Below, one piece after another: positions 1 to 11,165 of a stretch of DNA of 64,000 nucleotides (the stretch's first letter is position 1; every line of letters starts with the position of its first letter). Made by a program: the position numbers and the translations under genes. The notes under the pieces were generated by a model that saw nothing but the letters and a program-made list of their open reading frames with translations, was not told where the DNA came from and did not search any database. This DNA comes from Hofstenia miamia (lineage: Eukaryota; Xenacoelomorpha; Acoela; Hofsteniidae): contig CABFPE010000141.1 of NCBI GenBank assembly GCA_900660155.1, positions 541,958-605,957 of the forward strand. The letters run 5' to 3'.

Positions 1-1455
1 GTTCAAGGAAGATGTTGCAGAAGCAAGTGGAGACATTGGAGAAGGCAAGCAAAGATTCTGGGTTGGAATTTAGCTTAGGAAAGTGTTCAAAGTGAAAATG
101 ACCATTGGCAAGTGCATAGATGGAGATGGTTTGAGGACGAGCAGTGGTGATAAGATTGAGGAAGTCAAAGAGGGGTACAAGTACTTAGGTGTGATAGAGA
201 AAGATAGAACAGATCCTGAGGAAATGAAGATGAGGTTAAGAAAAGAATACAAGAGGAGAATAAGGAAAGTACTACAGAAGTCAGCATTAAATATGCAGAA
301 TTTTTTAAAGGCAATTAATACGTGGGCGATACCAGTGTTGAGATATTCGGCAGGAATAGTTAGATGGAACAAGAATGAACTGAGGGAGTTAGATAGGGAG
401 ACAAGGAAGATACTAGCAGCAGAGAGAGCATTCAACTTAAATGGAGATGTAGATAGGCTGTACATGACAAGGCATAAGGGAGGGAAAGGGCTGCTAAGTG
501 TGGAGGAAACTGTAGGAGAAGCACTAGGGCTAAAGGAATATGTAGAAGAGCAACCTAGAGGATCCCTACTAGAGTTCACTAAGGAGTTAAGGAAGATAAG
601 AACTGAGAGTGATAGAAAGAAGGTTTAGCAGAGTAGAATGGAATCAGAGAGACAAACAAGGTATAGGCAGAAGGCAATGCATGAAGAATACTGGAGGAAC
701 GCAGAAAAGTGTGACAGAGAAGAGAGCAACAAGTGGTTAAAGAAGGCAGGACTGAAGAGAGAAACAGAAGCATTAATAATGGCAGCACAGGAGCAAGCAA
801 TAAGAACAAACTGGGTGAAGAAGCATATAGACAGAATGCAGAAGTAAGTGATAAGTGTAGGCGATGTAAGAAAGAGGCGGAGACAGTAGATCATCTGGTA
901 GCAGGGTGTGAGAAGTTGGCGCAGAATGAGTATAAATTCCTGCATGACAAGGTAGAACGAATGGTACATTGGAGCTTGAGCAGGCAGCATGGCTTAGAAG
1001 CAGGAGACAAGTGGTATGAGCACAAGCCGCAGGGAGCCATCGAGAATGAGAGAAGGTTAAGATACTGTGGGACTTCAACATACAGACAAGCAAGGTGATA
1101 GAAACAAGGAGGCCAGGCATAATAGTGGTAGACAAAGAGAAAAGATTGGTGACAGTGATAGATATAGCTGTACCAAAGGACAGAAACATAGAAAGCAAGG
1201 AGAAAGAGAAGATAGACAAGTACAGAGAGTTGGCAGAGGAAATAGAAAGACTGTGGAATTTAAATAAGTTTGAAGTAGTCCCGGTAGTAGTAGGAGCACT
1301 AGGAGCAGTGAGTAAGAAGCATAAAATATATTGTTAGGAACAGCTAGAGTCCTGAGGAAAGCTCTCAGACTCCCTGGGAACTGGTGAGTTCCCCGAGCTG
1401 AGAGGGATACCAGCATGAAGCTGTGAGATGCAAGAATAATAATAATAATAATAAT
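1..1455 (+). mobile_element. RLE-type (R2/NeSL-like) LINE, 3' half, decayed
   Basis: This is the C-terminal part of a non-LTR retrotransposon polyprotein, cut by the window edge. Visible in order: the RT thumb (KYLGV at about 185-200, INTWAIPVLRYSAGI at about 314-358), a CCHC-like finger (CRRC...HLVAGC at about 857-910), then a restriction-like endonuclease tail (IIVVDKEKR, IDIAVPKDRN, IEKYRE-like at about 1115-1230) ending in VPVVVGALG. The layout matches the RLE LINEs common in cnidarian and other invertebrate genomes. Reading moves through all three frames: frame 3 to about 88, frame 2 to about 840 with a stop at 626-628, frame 1 to about 1065, frame 3 to the stop at 1335-1337. The element is therefore dead. 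The endonuclease PD motif reads PG. A non-coding tail ends in an (AAT)n run at 1435-1455. Clade within the RLE group is uncertain. Confidence 0.85.
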
Positions 1456-2010
1456 AGACATTTATTAATGCCTTGAATAAAAACTTCACTACATACTTCA
1501 TATTATTTAAAAATTTCAAAAATTTCAACTTCAATTTAATATTAAGTATATTTTGAAATTGTCTAAGCACTTTGGGAACCCCCTGTATAACTAAGCAGGC
1601 TCCAAAAAACTGAAAGATTGGTAATTAACCTTAAAAAGAATTGAAGTTACTCAATCACAAAATTACTTTCTCGAAAATAATGTTGATGTTGTGTAGACGG
1701 GTAAAGTGGATAGTTCCACAACGTTTCTATTGAATATATCGCAATTACACAAATTCAAAAATTATTAAGTTTCTTGGCCAAAAACATTGGTAATAACCCA
1801 AAAAATTAGTAAAACTTATATAAATTACATTCTTGAATGACTAACATAGAAGCAACATATTCTTATGGCAAACATTAGTTATATTAGAAATGACATAAAA
1901 TTTAATAATATCCCATATAAAAAATTTCATTATTTAAAAACAAAGGGACTCAAGCCTCCCTTCCTCTCTTTTTACGTCACTTCACGTAAATATAGAAAAT
2001 GTGTACTCAC
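1456..2010. other. AT-rich spacer, plus start of paralogue intron 1
   Basis: I see no gene or recognisable repeat from the LINE tail to the exon at 2011. Positions 2010 and below are intron 1 of the exon-1 paralogue (donor GTGAGT on the minus strand at 2010-2005). The plus-strand reading frame at 1865-2164 is antisense to that exon. Confidence 0.5.
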
Positions 2011-2466
2011 GTTTTTCAATCCAGCATTATATGCAACCATATATAAACTTTGGGATGTGGATTTGCTTGTTAATGATTCGGAATTAATTTCTTTAAGAAC
2101 ATCTGTCATGTTTACGCCTGAATTTGCTTCTAGTTCATTTATCACGACTTTATCTCCTTCATAGTAAGTGACTGAGTCATAGTTCAAAATCTTAGTAACA
2201 TTCTCCTTAAGAATCATGTACAAAGCCGAATCTACGTATTTTGGAACTGTAGCCGCACCTGTATTCACATACATGCCAGATATTACTGAAGATGAAATGC
2301 GGCCTCCAACAGTATCATCAAATTCGAAAAGCTGAACATCATGAGCATCGGAAAGTTCAGATAATGCAGCCATCCCAGCAAGGCCTCCTCCTATTATAGC
2401 AACTTTTGCCGCTGAACATTGTGAAATTACAAAGAAGAATACAAAGAGTTTTCTAACCAAGTTCAT
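2011..2466 (-). CDS. Flavin amine oxidase paralogue, exon 1 only
   Basis: First coding exon of a second amine oxidase gene; 152 codons ending in phase 0 at a GTGAGT donor (2010-2005). The ATG at 2466-2464 opens a signal peptide (FVFFFVISQCSAA), then the FAD dinucleotide-binding loop VAIIGGGLAGMAAL, the acidic residue at the end of strand 2 (QLFEF) and GGRISSSVISGMYVN. It is closely similar to the exon at 45499-45041 along its whole length, including the splice site and 5' flank, so the two are tandem duplicates. It differs by substitutions and a one-codon length difference. Exons 2-6 would lie left of position 1. No internal stop is visible, so the gene may be functional. It carries an NMT sequon absent from the other copy. 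Confidence 0.85.
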
Positions 2467-2850
2467 TTAGTCTCGTATTACATTTAATTAATGAATGCCA
2501 AATACTTCAAATGTTCTTGCCAACAATAATCTCTTTCTAACCACTTAATGCAATGAGAATTGCACAAGCATTTAATTTATTAAATGTGTCTGTTCACATT
2601 CAATTTGCGTTTTATATAATATTATATTAATTCTACAAAACTCTTCAACAATTTAGAAATTAGTTACATATTGGAATGTAAGCTATATTTACATTCTTAC
2701 GAGGTCACAAATAGAGGTCTAATAGAGCTTGCTTGAAGAGTATTTGCTTCCAGTAAAATTGATTATGTTTCAGATGTATTGCAGTGAAATACTAGAACAT
2801 CCTTATGGTTATTAAAATTGAAATAAAGCTCCCAATAAAACTTTACAAAA
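2467..2850 (-). promoter_or_regulatory. 5' flank of paralogue, conserved with the other copy
   Basis: Upstream of the ATG this stretch aligns with 45500-46470 in several blocks: the first 130 bases, a block around AAATTAGTTACAT, and one around TATTGCAGTGAAATAC that matches 46411 onward. The duplication therefore included upstream DNA. A TATATAA-like run near 2612-2622 could be a TATA box, but in such AT-rich DNA this is weak. Confidence 0.45.
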
Positions 2851-3282
2851 TTTGATATTTAAATATATAATCAAATTCTCAATATTTGAATTCATGATTA
2901 TTGAGTCAGATTAGTACTTAGCCTGTGCGTGATGTGGCCATATTACAAATTATATGCAAATGAAAATCAAGTTCTTGTGAATTGAAGAATGTATTTACTT
3001 GTTGTATGATTGTTTTCATTAATACTTTCATAGTTGACCAATTATACAAGTTGTGTTTGAAGAGTAACGAGACTTTGTATATTGTGCATGAAGTGAGGGG
3101 AATAGGAATTAATTGTTTGCTGTACAGCATATTGCATTCCTTCTGCTGTGTGCAGTTGCAATTTCATCAATCTAGGACATTCGTACAGTTTTTCATACTC
3201 TTTTTTTTCTGATTACTTATGAGCAAGTTATTACCACAAAATTTAAATTATTTTTGATGCTTTCCATTGTTGTTACACAATG
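2851..3282. other. Non-coding, nothing recognised
   Basis: AT-rich sequence without a reading frame or repeat that I recognise. Confidence 0.4.
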
Positions 3283-3590
3283 ACCATTGAACAACTGAGG
3301 AACTTCACATTTCTTATTAAACTTTGAAAAATCCTAAAAGTGGTTCCTGATCTACTCCAAGAGGTCATTGAGTGGCACAAAAGTTTCAATGAAGGAAGAG
3401 ATGGTGTTAAGGATGACTTCAGGAGTTGGATGTATTGTCAAGCAAAACAGAATAATTGAGAGTGTGAAACAAAAGGGTTTGAGCAATCACTATATGACAG
3501 GAAGTCTAGCTGCAAGTGAATTGAGAAAAAGCAGCAGGAGAGTTCTGAAAATCGTTAAGAGTTAGGGATAAGAATTCTAAGGCAAACCGT
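3283..3590 (+). mobile_element. mariner-family transposase N-terminal remnant
   Basis: A translation beginning MTIEQLRNFTFLIKL and continuing as EVIEWHKSFNEGRDGVKDDF resembles the first helix-turn-helix of mariner-type transposases (family pattern: MxIEQRxxIKFLVKLGKS... WHKRFxEGRExVEDDPRSGRP). The reading has an internal stop near 3325 and degenerates after about 3440. No catalytic domain or terminal repeats were found, so only the DNA-binding end survives. Confidence 0.6.
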
Positions 3591-3619
3591 AAAATCATCT
3601 TCCTTTCATTTGCGTAACA

Positions 3620-4200
3620 TTAAGCGAATTCGTAAATTCCTATCAGGAAGAGAGACTCATAAACGCTTTCGTTATTAGCAGGCTGGATAATTTTAACTCG
3701 CTATTATTCAAAGCACCGGATTTTCAATTAAGAAGGTTAAAATTAATCCAGAACAATTGTGCGATGTTAATTTTTGGACTGGGTTCCCGTGAACATATAA
3801 CTCCAGCTCTGATTCAGCTTCACTGGCTCCCAGTCAAGTTCAGGGTCAATTACAAGATCATTTTATTAGTATGGAAATGCCTCAATGGAATGGGTCCGGG
3901 TTACTTCTATGAACTGTTAGAGCCTCAACATGCTTGTCATCTTGAACAATCTTAAAATACCTCGCTCAAGGCTGAAGTTTGGTTATCGAGTTTTCAGTCA
4001 TGCCGGAACAAGTTTATATAATGATCTTCCTCTTTATCTAAAAGAAATAAGTGTGCTAGCATTATTTAAGAAAGATCTAAAGATACACATGTTTGGTGAA
4101 TTTTTAAACAGTGTTTATTTCTAATCGATAGTTTTAACTTGTAATAGCAGCCTGCGCACTAGATTACGTGCAACACAAGAATAAACTATTATTATTATCA
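3620..4200 (+). mobile_element. L2/CR1-like LINE, 3' end remnant
   Basis: The translation RLDNFNSLLFKAPDFQLRRL followed by ITPALIQLHWLPVKFRVNYK and LVWKCLNGMGPGY is the conserved C-terminus downstream of the reverse transcriptase in L2/CR1-type LINEs. A shift of frame near 3945 leads to the final block (SRLKFGYRVFSHAG...LYNDLPLYLKEI...LFKKDLKIHMF). The element ends in an ATT-rich tail at about 4181-4215, typical of the group. It is 5' truncated with no RT core. Confidence 0.8.
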
Positions 4201-5594
4201 TGATTATTATCCGTTACTGTAGCCCATAATTGCCAAGCTTACCACATACTTAATACAATTCTATATATAAATATATATATATATATGTATGTTCACATGA
4301 CCGAAGAGTCTTAAGAAAATGTTTGTAAATTACACACATATTAGTAAACGTGATACATCTAACCGCATCGCTAGCTTCTGCTTTATTTATGCATCACTTG
4401 AGATAATTATTTTTGATTAGTTCAATTTTCTAAACAAACAATAGAAATATTTGTAACATACATTTCACTACGTGTCGATATTCATCTAAAATGCTGGTGC
4501 ACGATTTTATGTGTTTATTGAAGCTAAGAATAATATTAGTGTACATAAAATTCACAGCAAACTTTTCACGGCCTGCAATATACAAGCATAGGAAAACATT
4601 TCAGATGCACAAAGAACTGGCCGCCACAAAGTTCGCAGTAATGGCAGTATTGAAGAGGTTAAAGCACGTGCTAATGAAGAATTAAGTGTCATAAAATTTC
4701 TAATTTTGCATTTGATACAAACAATTTGGTCATTAATAAGCTAGCTAAGGTGTTATTTATGCTCTGTAAGTTTATAGATATTGACAACCCACATATAGTT
4801 TTCCAAATATATTTTTTTACAAATTTCTACAAATATTGCTAAAACTTTTTAGTTGTCTCTTGCATTAAGTCTAATTTATAGATATGTAAACTAAACCTAG
4901 TCAAATATATTTGGAATAGATGTGTTAGTGTACACATTTATATACATATATATATAAATATATGCAAATGCCAGATAGAATTATACTTTGTTTTTTAATA
5001 AATATTGGACACACTACAGAAAATATATATTTAGTTTAGTAATTTTGCAGTCATTTTCAGTCAACACAATATTTGGTTCAATCGCAGCATTTGAAAATCT
5101 CATTTAACCCCACCTATTACATCCTCAACTCTAAAGATTTTATAAAAAACCAAGTCAAAATTCAAATATTTGATAAAGATTGATGAGCTAAAATATGCTC
5201 AAAATACAGTAAACTTTATTGTATGTAAGAAATTTTAATACACTTTTGAATAGCTAATTTTAGCCTACCACATGAAATTATACCCTAAGCATTAGAAATT
5301 TTACAAAATAATCTATAGCTTTGCATAATGAGATGAGTATCATATGTTTTACGTAAAATGGTAATTCCGAAATTTTTAAAAACTGCTTCTCCGAGCAAAA
5401 ATTTCAACCATTCTAGTCATTTTTCAATATAGAATCGACATGACCTGCGAAAATTGCATATAATCTTAGCTCAAGAATCATTTGATTGAATCAAACAATA
5501 ATCATATTTTTCAAAAAAACAGGAGGCTTAACCATCCCAATCCTCCAGGATGCTGCACATACTCTCACCATTACACAGTGTTCAGCTTTTGCAC

Positions 5595-5630
<36 letters not shown>

Positions 5631-7269
5631 TTAGGATTCTGTGGAATCAGAATTTTATTGGTCCCAGTCTTATTAGTTCCATTTGATTTTTGCCCCAGTT
5701 CCTTCCCATTCAATTTCTATGAAAATTTCGTGCCCTTGGTTCCACAGCATAGCTTCTATTTTCGACAAATTTTGCAAATATTTTGAGTAACAGGCATAAC
5801 TTTTCTTTCCAGTTCTTTATTTATGATCCCAGGCCCTTGTATATCCCTGTCCCACAGAAATACTTAATACCTACTTGCAATCCGATGAGACTGCATTGTC
5901 CTGCAGAACTTTATTAGGCATGCATTAAGCAGTAAATATAATTTCACGTACAGATGCAGGTACAGATATTTGAGGAAAAAGTTTGGAATTTTTCCTATAT
6001 ATTTTTAGGGTTAAATTCCAAATCAATGATTAAAAATAGGTCTTTCAGGAATATTGGATTAATTTAATAATATAGTTTTTAAGTTAAGTTTAATAGAGCA
6101 ATATGCACTATGTAAATGTAATGAAAAGGATTACATTTGTTCCATTCCATAAAGTTATGAAATTTTTTTACTTGAAATACAAATTCTCTGAGACTACCAA
6201 AATCTTATTCAAAAGTTGTCAATATAGACAAAATATCAACGTTTCAATCATAAATGATTAAATGTAATGGTTTCATTGTTTGTGAAACAAATGTAATATG
6301 CTTTAAAAAATTACATTTGCATTCTTCCACGTCTCGCCCCCGTAAATTTAAGAAGAAATAAGTAATTAGACGCCTTAACAGCACCGTATTAGCAAGCATT
6401 TTGGCCCTCACTTTTGTTTGAGTATTGCAAAGCATTAGCAAATTTTTAGTCGTAATGAAATTTAAATCTTGTATCTTGTTGGGTGGAAGAGAATGATAAT
6501 TTTCTCTAACATTATTAATTGTTTTCATTTAATTGTACCTGATGAAATGCTCATTGCTGAGCGGGTTTTTTTAAATGTGATTGGTATGATAACAAATTGC
6601 TTCATAATTAGTGAAAGTTTGAACTACATCATGTTGATAACAAAATAAGAGAAATGTAGAAATAAAAGAAATTTATATTAATTAAATTTCTTATACTTAC
6701 ATATATTTTTGCGTCATACAATTTAAATTCTGCCAAATTCTGCTCGAAAGTATTCTCTTTGTTTAATAAGAAAATTATCTAAGAATACCGTTCAGGTGGT
6801 TATGAGTATTATATTGTGAGATCACCAAAGACATTTTGTTTGCTGTAACTATATTTTGTTATAAAAGAAATTTGGTGTAACTAACATCTCAAGCATTTGG
6901 TATCATTTTAATAGATATCTTACGAATGCATTTAATACTTTCTTGTCAACAGTGTTTTGCTTTTGTGTGAAAAAACTCGCACAATGACAAGCCTGTCTTC
7001 AGGCCCTTATATATTTAATAAATTTTGGCACAGTGCGGTAAAGTAAAGCAAAATCTTATGGACGAAATGAAATAAGTACTGATTAAGGGTTCAACCATGC
7101 AAGGCTTTGATGATATTTTTCACAAAACTACCTAATCTAATATTGAATACTTGCATTATATGATATGTATTCCCCATAATTTAGCTTTGTTTATAATAAA
7201 TAAAAGATTATTAAGACAGGTTTATTAAATCTTTCCAATATTTACAAAACAAAGTAATTTAATTATATT
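4201..7269. other. AT-rich intergenic DNA
   Basis: No convincing gene. Contains (AT)n runs near 4263-4287 and 5599-5625. Short open frames at 4491-4685 and 6244-6528 (minus) have no recognisable motif. The first has a weak RTGRHK-type mariner resemblance in an alternative frame that I do not rely on. Confidence 0.5.
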
Positions 7270-7551
7270 TCATAACAAAGTTATATTTAAGATTCATATT
7301 TTGAACAACGCTGTTTAAAAAATTGAAAATATAAAAGAAAACGCTAAACTGCAAGAAGACAAACCCGAAAGAATTCAACATCTTTTAACATGCTTCAGTT
7401 GTACTTTCTTTTTCACTTCCTCTAATGGCATCTCCATTTTCCCCATCTTTCCTTTAATATGGGAATATGCACAGCTTCCATCATTAATTTCAGCAGCTGG
7501 ATTATAATTACTAGCTGATTTTGTTATGCAGCCAGGTGTTTTAACATTTTT
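7270..7551 (-). pseudogene. Orphan last exon of amine oxidase family, decayed
   Basis: Read on the minus strand from an acceptor AG at 7553-7552, this encodes GCITKSASNYNPAAEINDGS followed by CAYS. It is a clear homologue of exon 6 of the complete gene (18968-18717). The downstream part continues the homology only after a frame change (KDGENGD...GSEKESTTEA) with a stop before the membrane helix; the helix itself remains recognisable (FVFLQFSVFFYIFNFL). No partner exons were found between this copy and 18717, so it is a fragment left by a family duplication, not a working alternative exon. Confidence 0.75.
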
Positions 7552-8789
7552 CTAAATTAAATTTTGTAGAGTTACATATCTAAGTAACAACAACCAATAC
7601 ATATTGTAACACGGCTTAGCATTGCAAACATAAGTAATAAATGTAAAGAATATTACCAATATCCATCTCTATATAATTAACCTTTCCATATATTTTGCAT
7701 TTATTAGGGAATAGATATTAGTAATTATTTAAAGTGAAGCTGAATTATTTTACGAAAAATATAATGTAAACAACCTCAGCAGTGGTCATTCTCATTGTAA
7801 AACTGAGATATATTTTTTCAAAGTTTATGCTAATAACTTGGACAGGATTACTTTTTTGAGCATCTGCAAATGGTGCTATTAAATGCACGTTCACTGAGGA
7901 ATGAAAACTTTTGTTAAATCGAAGATGGGCAGCGCAGTACAGGGCAGGATAGGGCAAGGCAGGGAAGGTCCGGGCTGAGGGATTTTATATGACTGACTAT
8001 TACAAAACAGTGCACCAAAATCAACTCAATTACAGTGAATACTATATAATTTATGAAGAATTTTGTGAAAAATAATATTTTCAGTTTGAAATTTTGCATT
8101 AGTATAATATACCATACTAAAACTCAAATTTGTGTGCAGGTTTCATCATAAACATTTCAAACACCCAACTTTGGGCTAGTAAACCTAAAAATTTGAGAAA
8201 TATTTTTGACAAGGATAATACAAATTGGCTTAAGATGGACTGAATTTGATTGATCTTCAAGTGACCTATGCAATGAGAAACATAATACAGGATTGCTTAC
8301 TGAAACATGTTTGTACACAGATATCCTAAATGAAGCAATCTTTCACAATTCATAAAACCAATGTATAACAAGAATTTGTCACAACATCAACTTGATATTC
8401 ACAAGGGCGAATCCACAAGTAATACATTGATATACATGCAAAACGCCATTTTGAATTTCAAAATTAGATTACAGGTACAATTTGAGTGGGACAATTCTTT
8501 CATTAAAAATTTTTGGACGACAAGTTTGTTATTGACAAAAAATGAGTTTTGCATAGTGACATCCAATCGACAGAACTCTACAAGTATTCAATTCGAAACA
8601 ATCTTCAATATACATAGAGTTTCACAGGCAAGGGATTTTTGAATTTGTTGTTTTATTTACAAAAAATGCGTCAAAAAGTGTTATTTTATAACTGAGAATA
8701 GAGGAGTGATTCTAATGACAAAGAATTACAGCTGCTCCATACAGTATAATGTATTGGTGTTAAGAAGACTGACATATCAAACAACTGTC
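7552..8789. other. Non-coding, nothing recognised
   Basis: Mostly AT-rich. A short GC-richer patch at about 7920-7985 (repeated GGGCAGG/GGCAAGG units) stands out but shows no clear element ends. Confidence 0.4.
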
Positions 8790-10440
8790 GATAAAGCAGG
8801 CTTGCCATTGTCGTTGTTTGAGTGCTTCACAGTATGGCCAGTCTCTTTATCAAATCTCTGGTTTCAAGGTTGACCACCAGTTGTTGCAATGACAATGGGT
8901 AGATGGCTCAATATCACCTTGTTTCGATTTGCATAATGGGCTGAATACGTCCACAACAAATATGGATTTCTCAAATGACCACCCCATACTCTATTGGCCT
9001 AGCACTGTCTTAAACATTACTTACTTCCAGATTTTAGTGATCTGTCAACTGGCTGCAACATGTAAAAAGTAAATTTATTAATTCAATTTTTGTAACCCTG
9101 CTCTCAACAATGTTCTGAAATGCATTTCTAAAGTCTATTTTGCGTATTTTTCAAAAAAATTTTTGGGGCTTTGATTCACTGTTGCTCACTCACATTGTCA
9201 TAACCCCCCCCCATCAGATAATTCTGCCACGCCAATGCATACAACATATGCTTAAAATGGTGCACAATCTTGGTAAAATTTTAGCTTAAATTTTAAAGAA
9301 GGTCGAAATTCGCATCAACCACTCCTGAATGAGTGTCAACCTTTCTCAGATGATAATGCTGACTACAGGCCTTGGCTGAAGCTCAATTGATTCATTGTGA
9401 CAGACTGTTGCAAACAAATCATGAAGTTCATTGTCCCTCACAATTGGGAATCCACAATATGGACATGATAGTGCATGTTCAACTGAGAAACCAGATCCGC
9501 ATTCATATTTGTATGGTATATGCTCAGAAATGACAACATAACAAAGGCATAATGCATTTCTAGCTTGATTTTGATAAGCAGAAGCCTTCTGATTCCACTG
9601 GTAATAGCATCAGCCAAGGTGAAGCTCCCTTTTCTGATGTAAGTTGAATGGATCTTTTCAAAGTTTTGTTCAATTTGCTTCTGATTTTTTCATAGCATTT
9701 GTGATATTTATACATTATGTGTTTCTTTCTTTTTTGTTTCATGGTTGTTTAAATTTCAGTTATGTCTGTTATGCTTTGATCACTTCCTTTAATTATAACC
9801 TAAACAAGTGGATCACAGATTGCATGGCTGTACATATACTGCCTTGAACTAGTGGTAAGATCCGGAATTCCCAGCCCACCTTCACAACATGGTATATCTT
9901 CAGCACTTTTAGGAGTTTGCTGCTTACATCTCTACTTAACATAGCTGAGGGAAAAGCATCAATTGTTTCTTGAAGTGGTGCTAGTTGATCATCTATCTGA
10001 GATGTTGTGTGGGGTAGAAATGAATACATCCTGGATTGCCCTCGAGTCAGACAAGATAACATGGCCTGGAGTTCAGTTTCTGTGATATTTATTAAGGTTT
10101 GTAGTTCTTTGCACCATTGTGATACTTGATGTGTCACATATTTGGCAATGAAATATTTGCTTCCTACTACTAAACCAAGAATTCATGTTCCTTCTGTACT
10201 GATTTGTATCACAGTTGTTGCAAAAATTCTTTCCACAAAATGTAGAATTGATTTTTTACCAACAGTTTGGTTTTGGAGGTATTAGGATAGTATCCATAGT
10301 GTGAAGTAAATTTTATCCCACCATTCACAAAGAGATAGGATATGGCCTCATCCGCTATCCAAAATTGGATACAATTTGGGACATCTGCTTTCAATATGAT
10401 AGGCATTGCAGCCATTGAAACATTGGCATAGCCAAAGGTT
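8790..10440 (-). mobile_element. Old retroelement RT-region fragment, family uncertain
   Basis: Minus-strand translation shows motifs of a reverse-transcriptase-bearing element common in invertebrate genomes: WIADEA in the position of YADD, then HYGYYPNTSKTKLLVK, then WCKELQTL...ITETELQAML and MYSFL. Further downstream (about 9742-9560) come KGASPWLMLLPVESEGFCL and a cysteine/histidine block ending in VEHALSCPY. These match a family I know only by its conserved text, not by a secure clade name; a DIRS-like or other retroelement is possible. It is an inactive fossil with several breaks and no visible terminal repeats. The limits are approximate, and the part below about 9300 is the least certain. 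Confidence 0.55.
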
Positions 10441-10544
10441 CATGCTGAATTGTACCTACTATTGATTCTAACAATTCTTTATATATGTGAAGATGTGATG
10501 ATTACCATTCCAAATAAGGGGCAAATTGAGTGCATATTCATTAG

Positions 10545-11165
10545 GACTGCTTCTCTGTTTACATCATTGAATGAGTTATTAGCAATAGTTAAGTATAAAT
10601 ATAAATCGACTAAATTTTTGCAACCCGAATTTTCTTTCCGCTTTACAACAGGTTTTGAAACTTTAAAGGTAATTCATAAACTTAAGCATAACAAATAAAG
10701 TGGGTCTTCCAAAATTCCTCCATGGGCACTTAAATTCACTGCACATACGATTGCCAGTCCCTTAAATTACATATTTAACGAATGCATAAGAAATAATTAT
10801 TTTCCGGATAATTAAAATTTTTTTCATGTTACTCCTACTTGTGCAAAATTATAGGCCAATGCCAATCACATCTCCAATAAGCAAAGTATTAGAGAGATTA
10901 TTGCTGGATTCAATAACAGAACACTTAAATGAAAACATCCTTTTGTCAAATACTCAATTTGGATTTCGAAAATTTTTTTCAACTACTGATGCACTTTTAA
11001 AAGCTACAGAGAATTTGAGATCTTCACTTGACGCATTTAAATTAGTAGCTATTGCTTGCTTAGACTTTTCTAAAGCTTTTGTTCTATTAATCATAGCCTA
11101 CTCATAGAGAAATTATCATATATGGGATTTTCTTATATAATGGCAGAAATGTGATAACTAGTTAT
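10545..11165 (+). mobile_element. CR1/Jockey-group LINE, segment 1 of 3
   Basis: This is the 5' surviving part of a plus-strand LINE. Translation covers the region before the RT (FLQPEFSFRF, PPWALKFTAHTIASPLNYIF) and RT fingers and palm (YRPMPITSPISKVLERLLL, NTQFGFRKFFSTTDALL, IACLDFSKAF). Every block aligns to the minus-strand LINE at 14209-11166, so both belong to one family. Several stops and frame changes make it inactive. It is cut at about 11165 by that minus-strand insertion and resumes at about 14210 (HSAVESI region at 14394 and again at 16134). 5' truncated. Confidence 0.85.

Noticed and set aside
83-1219. Long open frames opposite the first LINE (minus strand)
   Set aside because: They are low-complexity antisense shadows; the plus strand carries the RT/RLE motifs.
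4491-4685. 64-residue frame with a weak mariner-like RTGRHK text in another frame
   Set aside because: The similarity is too short and lacks neighbouring motifs.
6244-6528. 94-residue minus-strand frame
   Set aside because: No motif, no splice context, and no relation to the amine oxidase exons.
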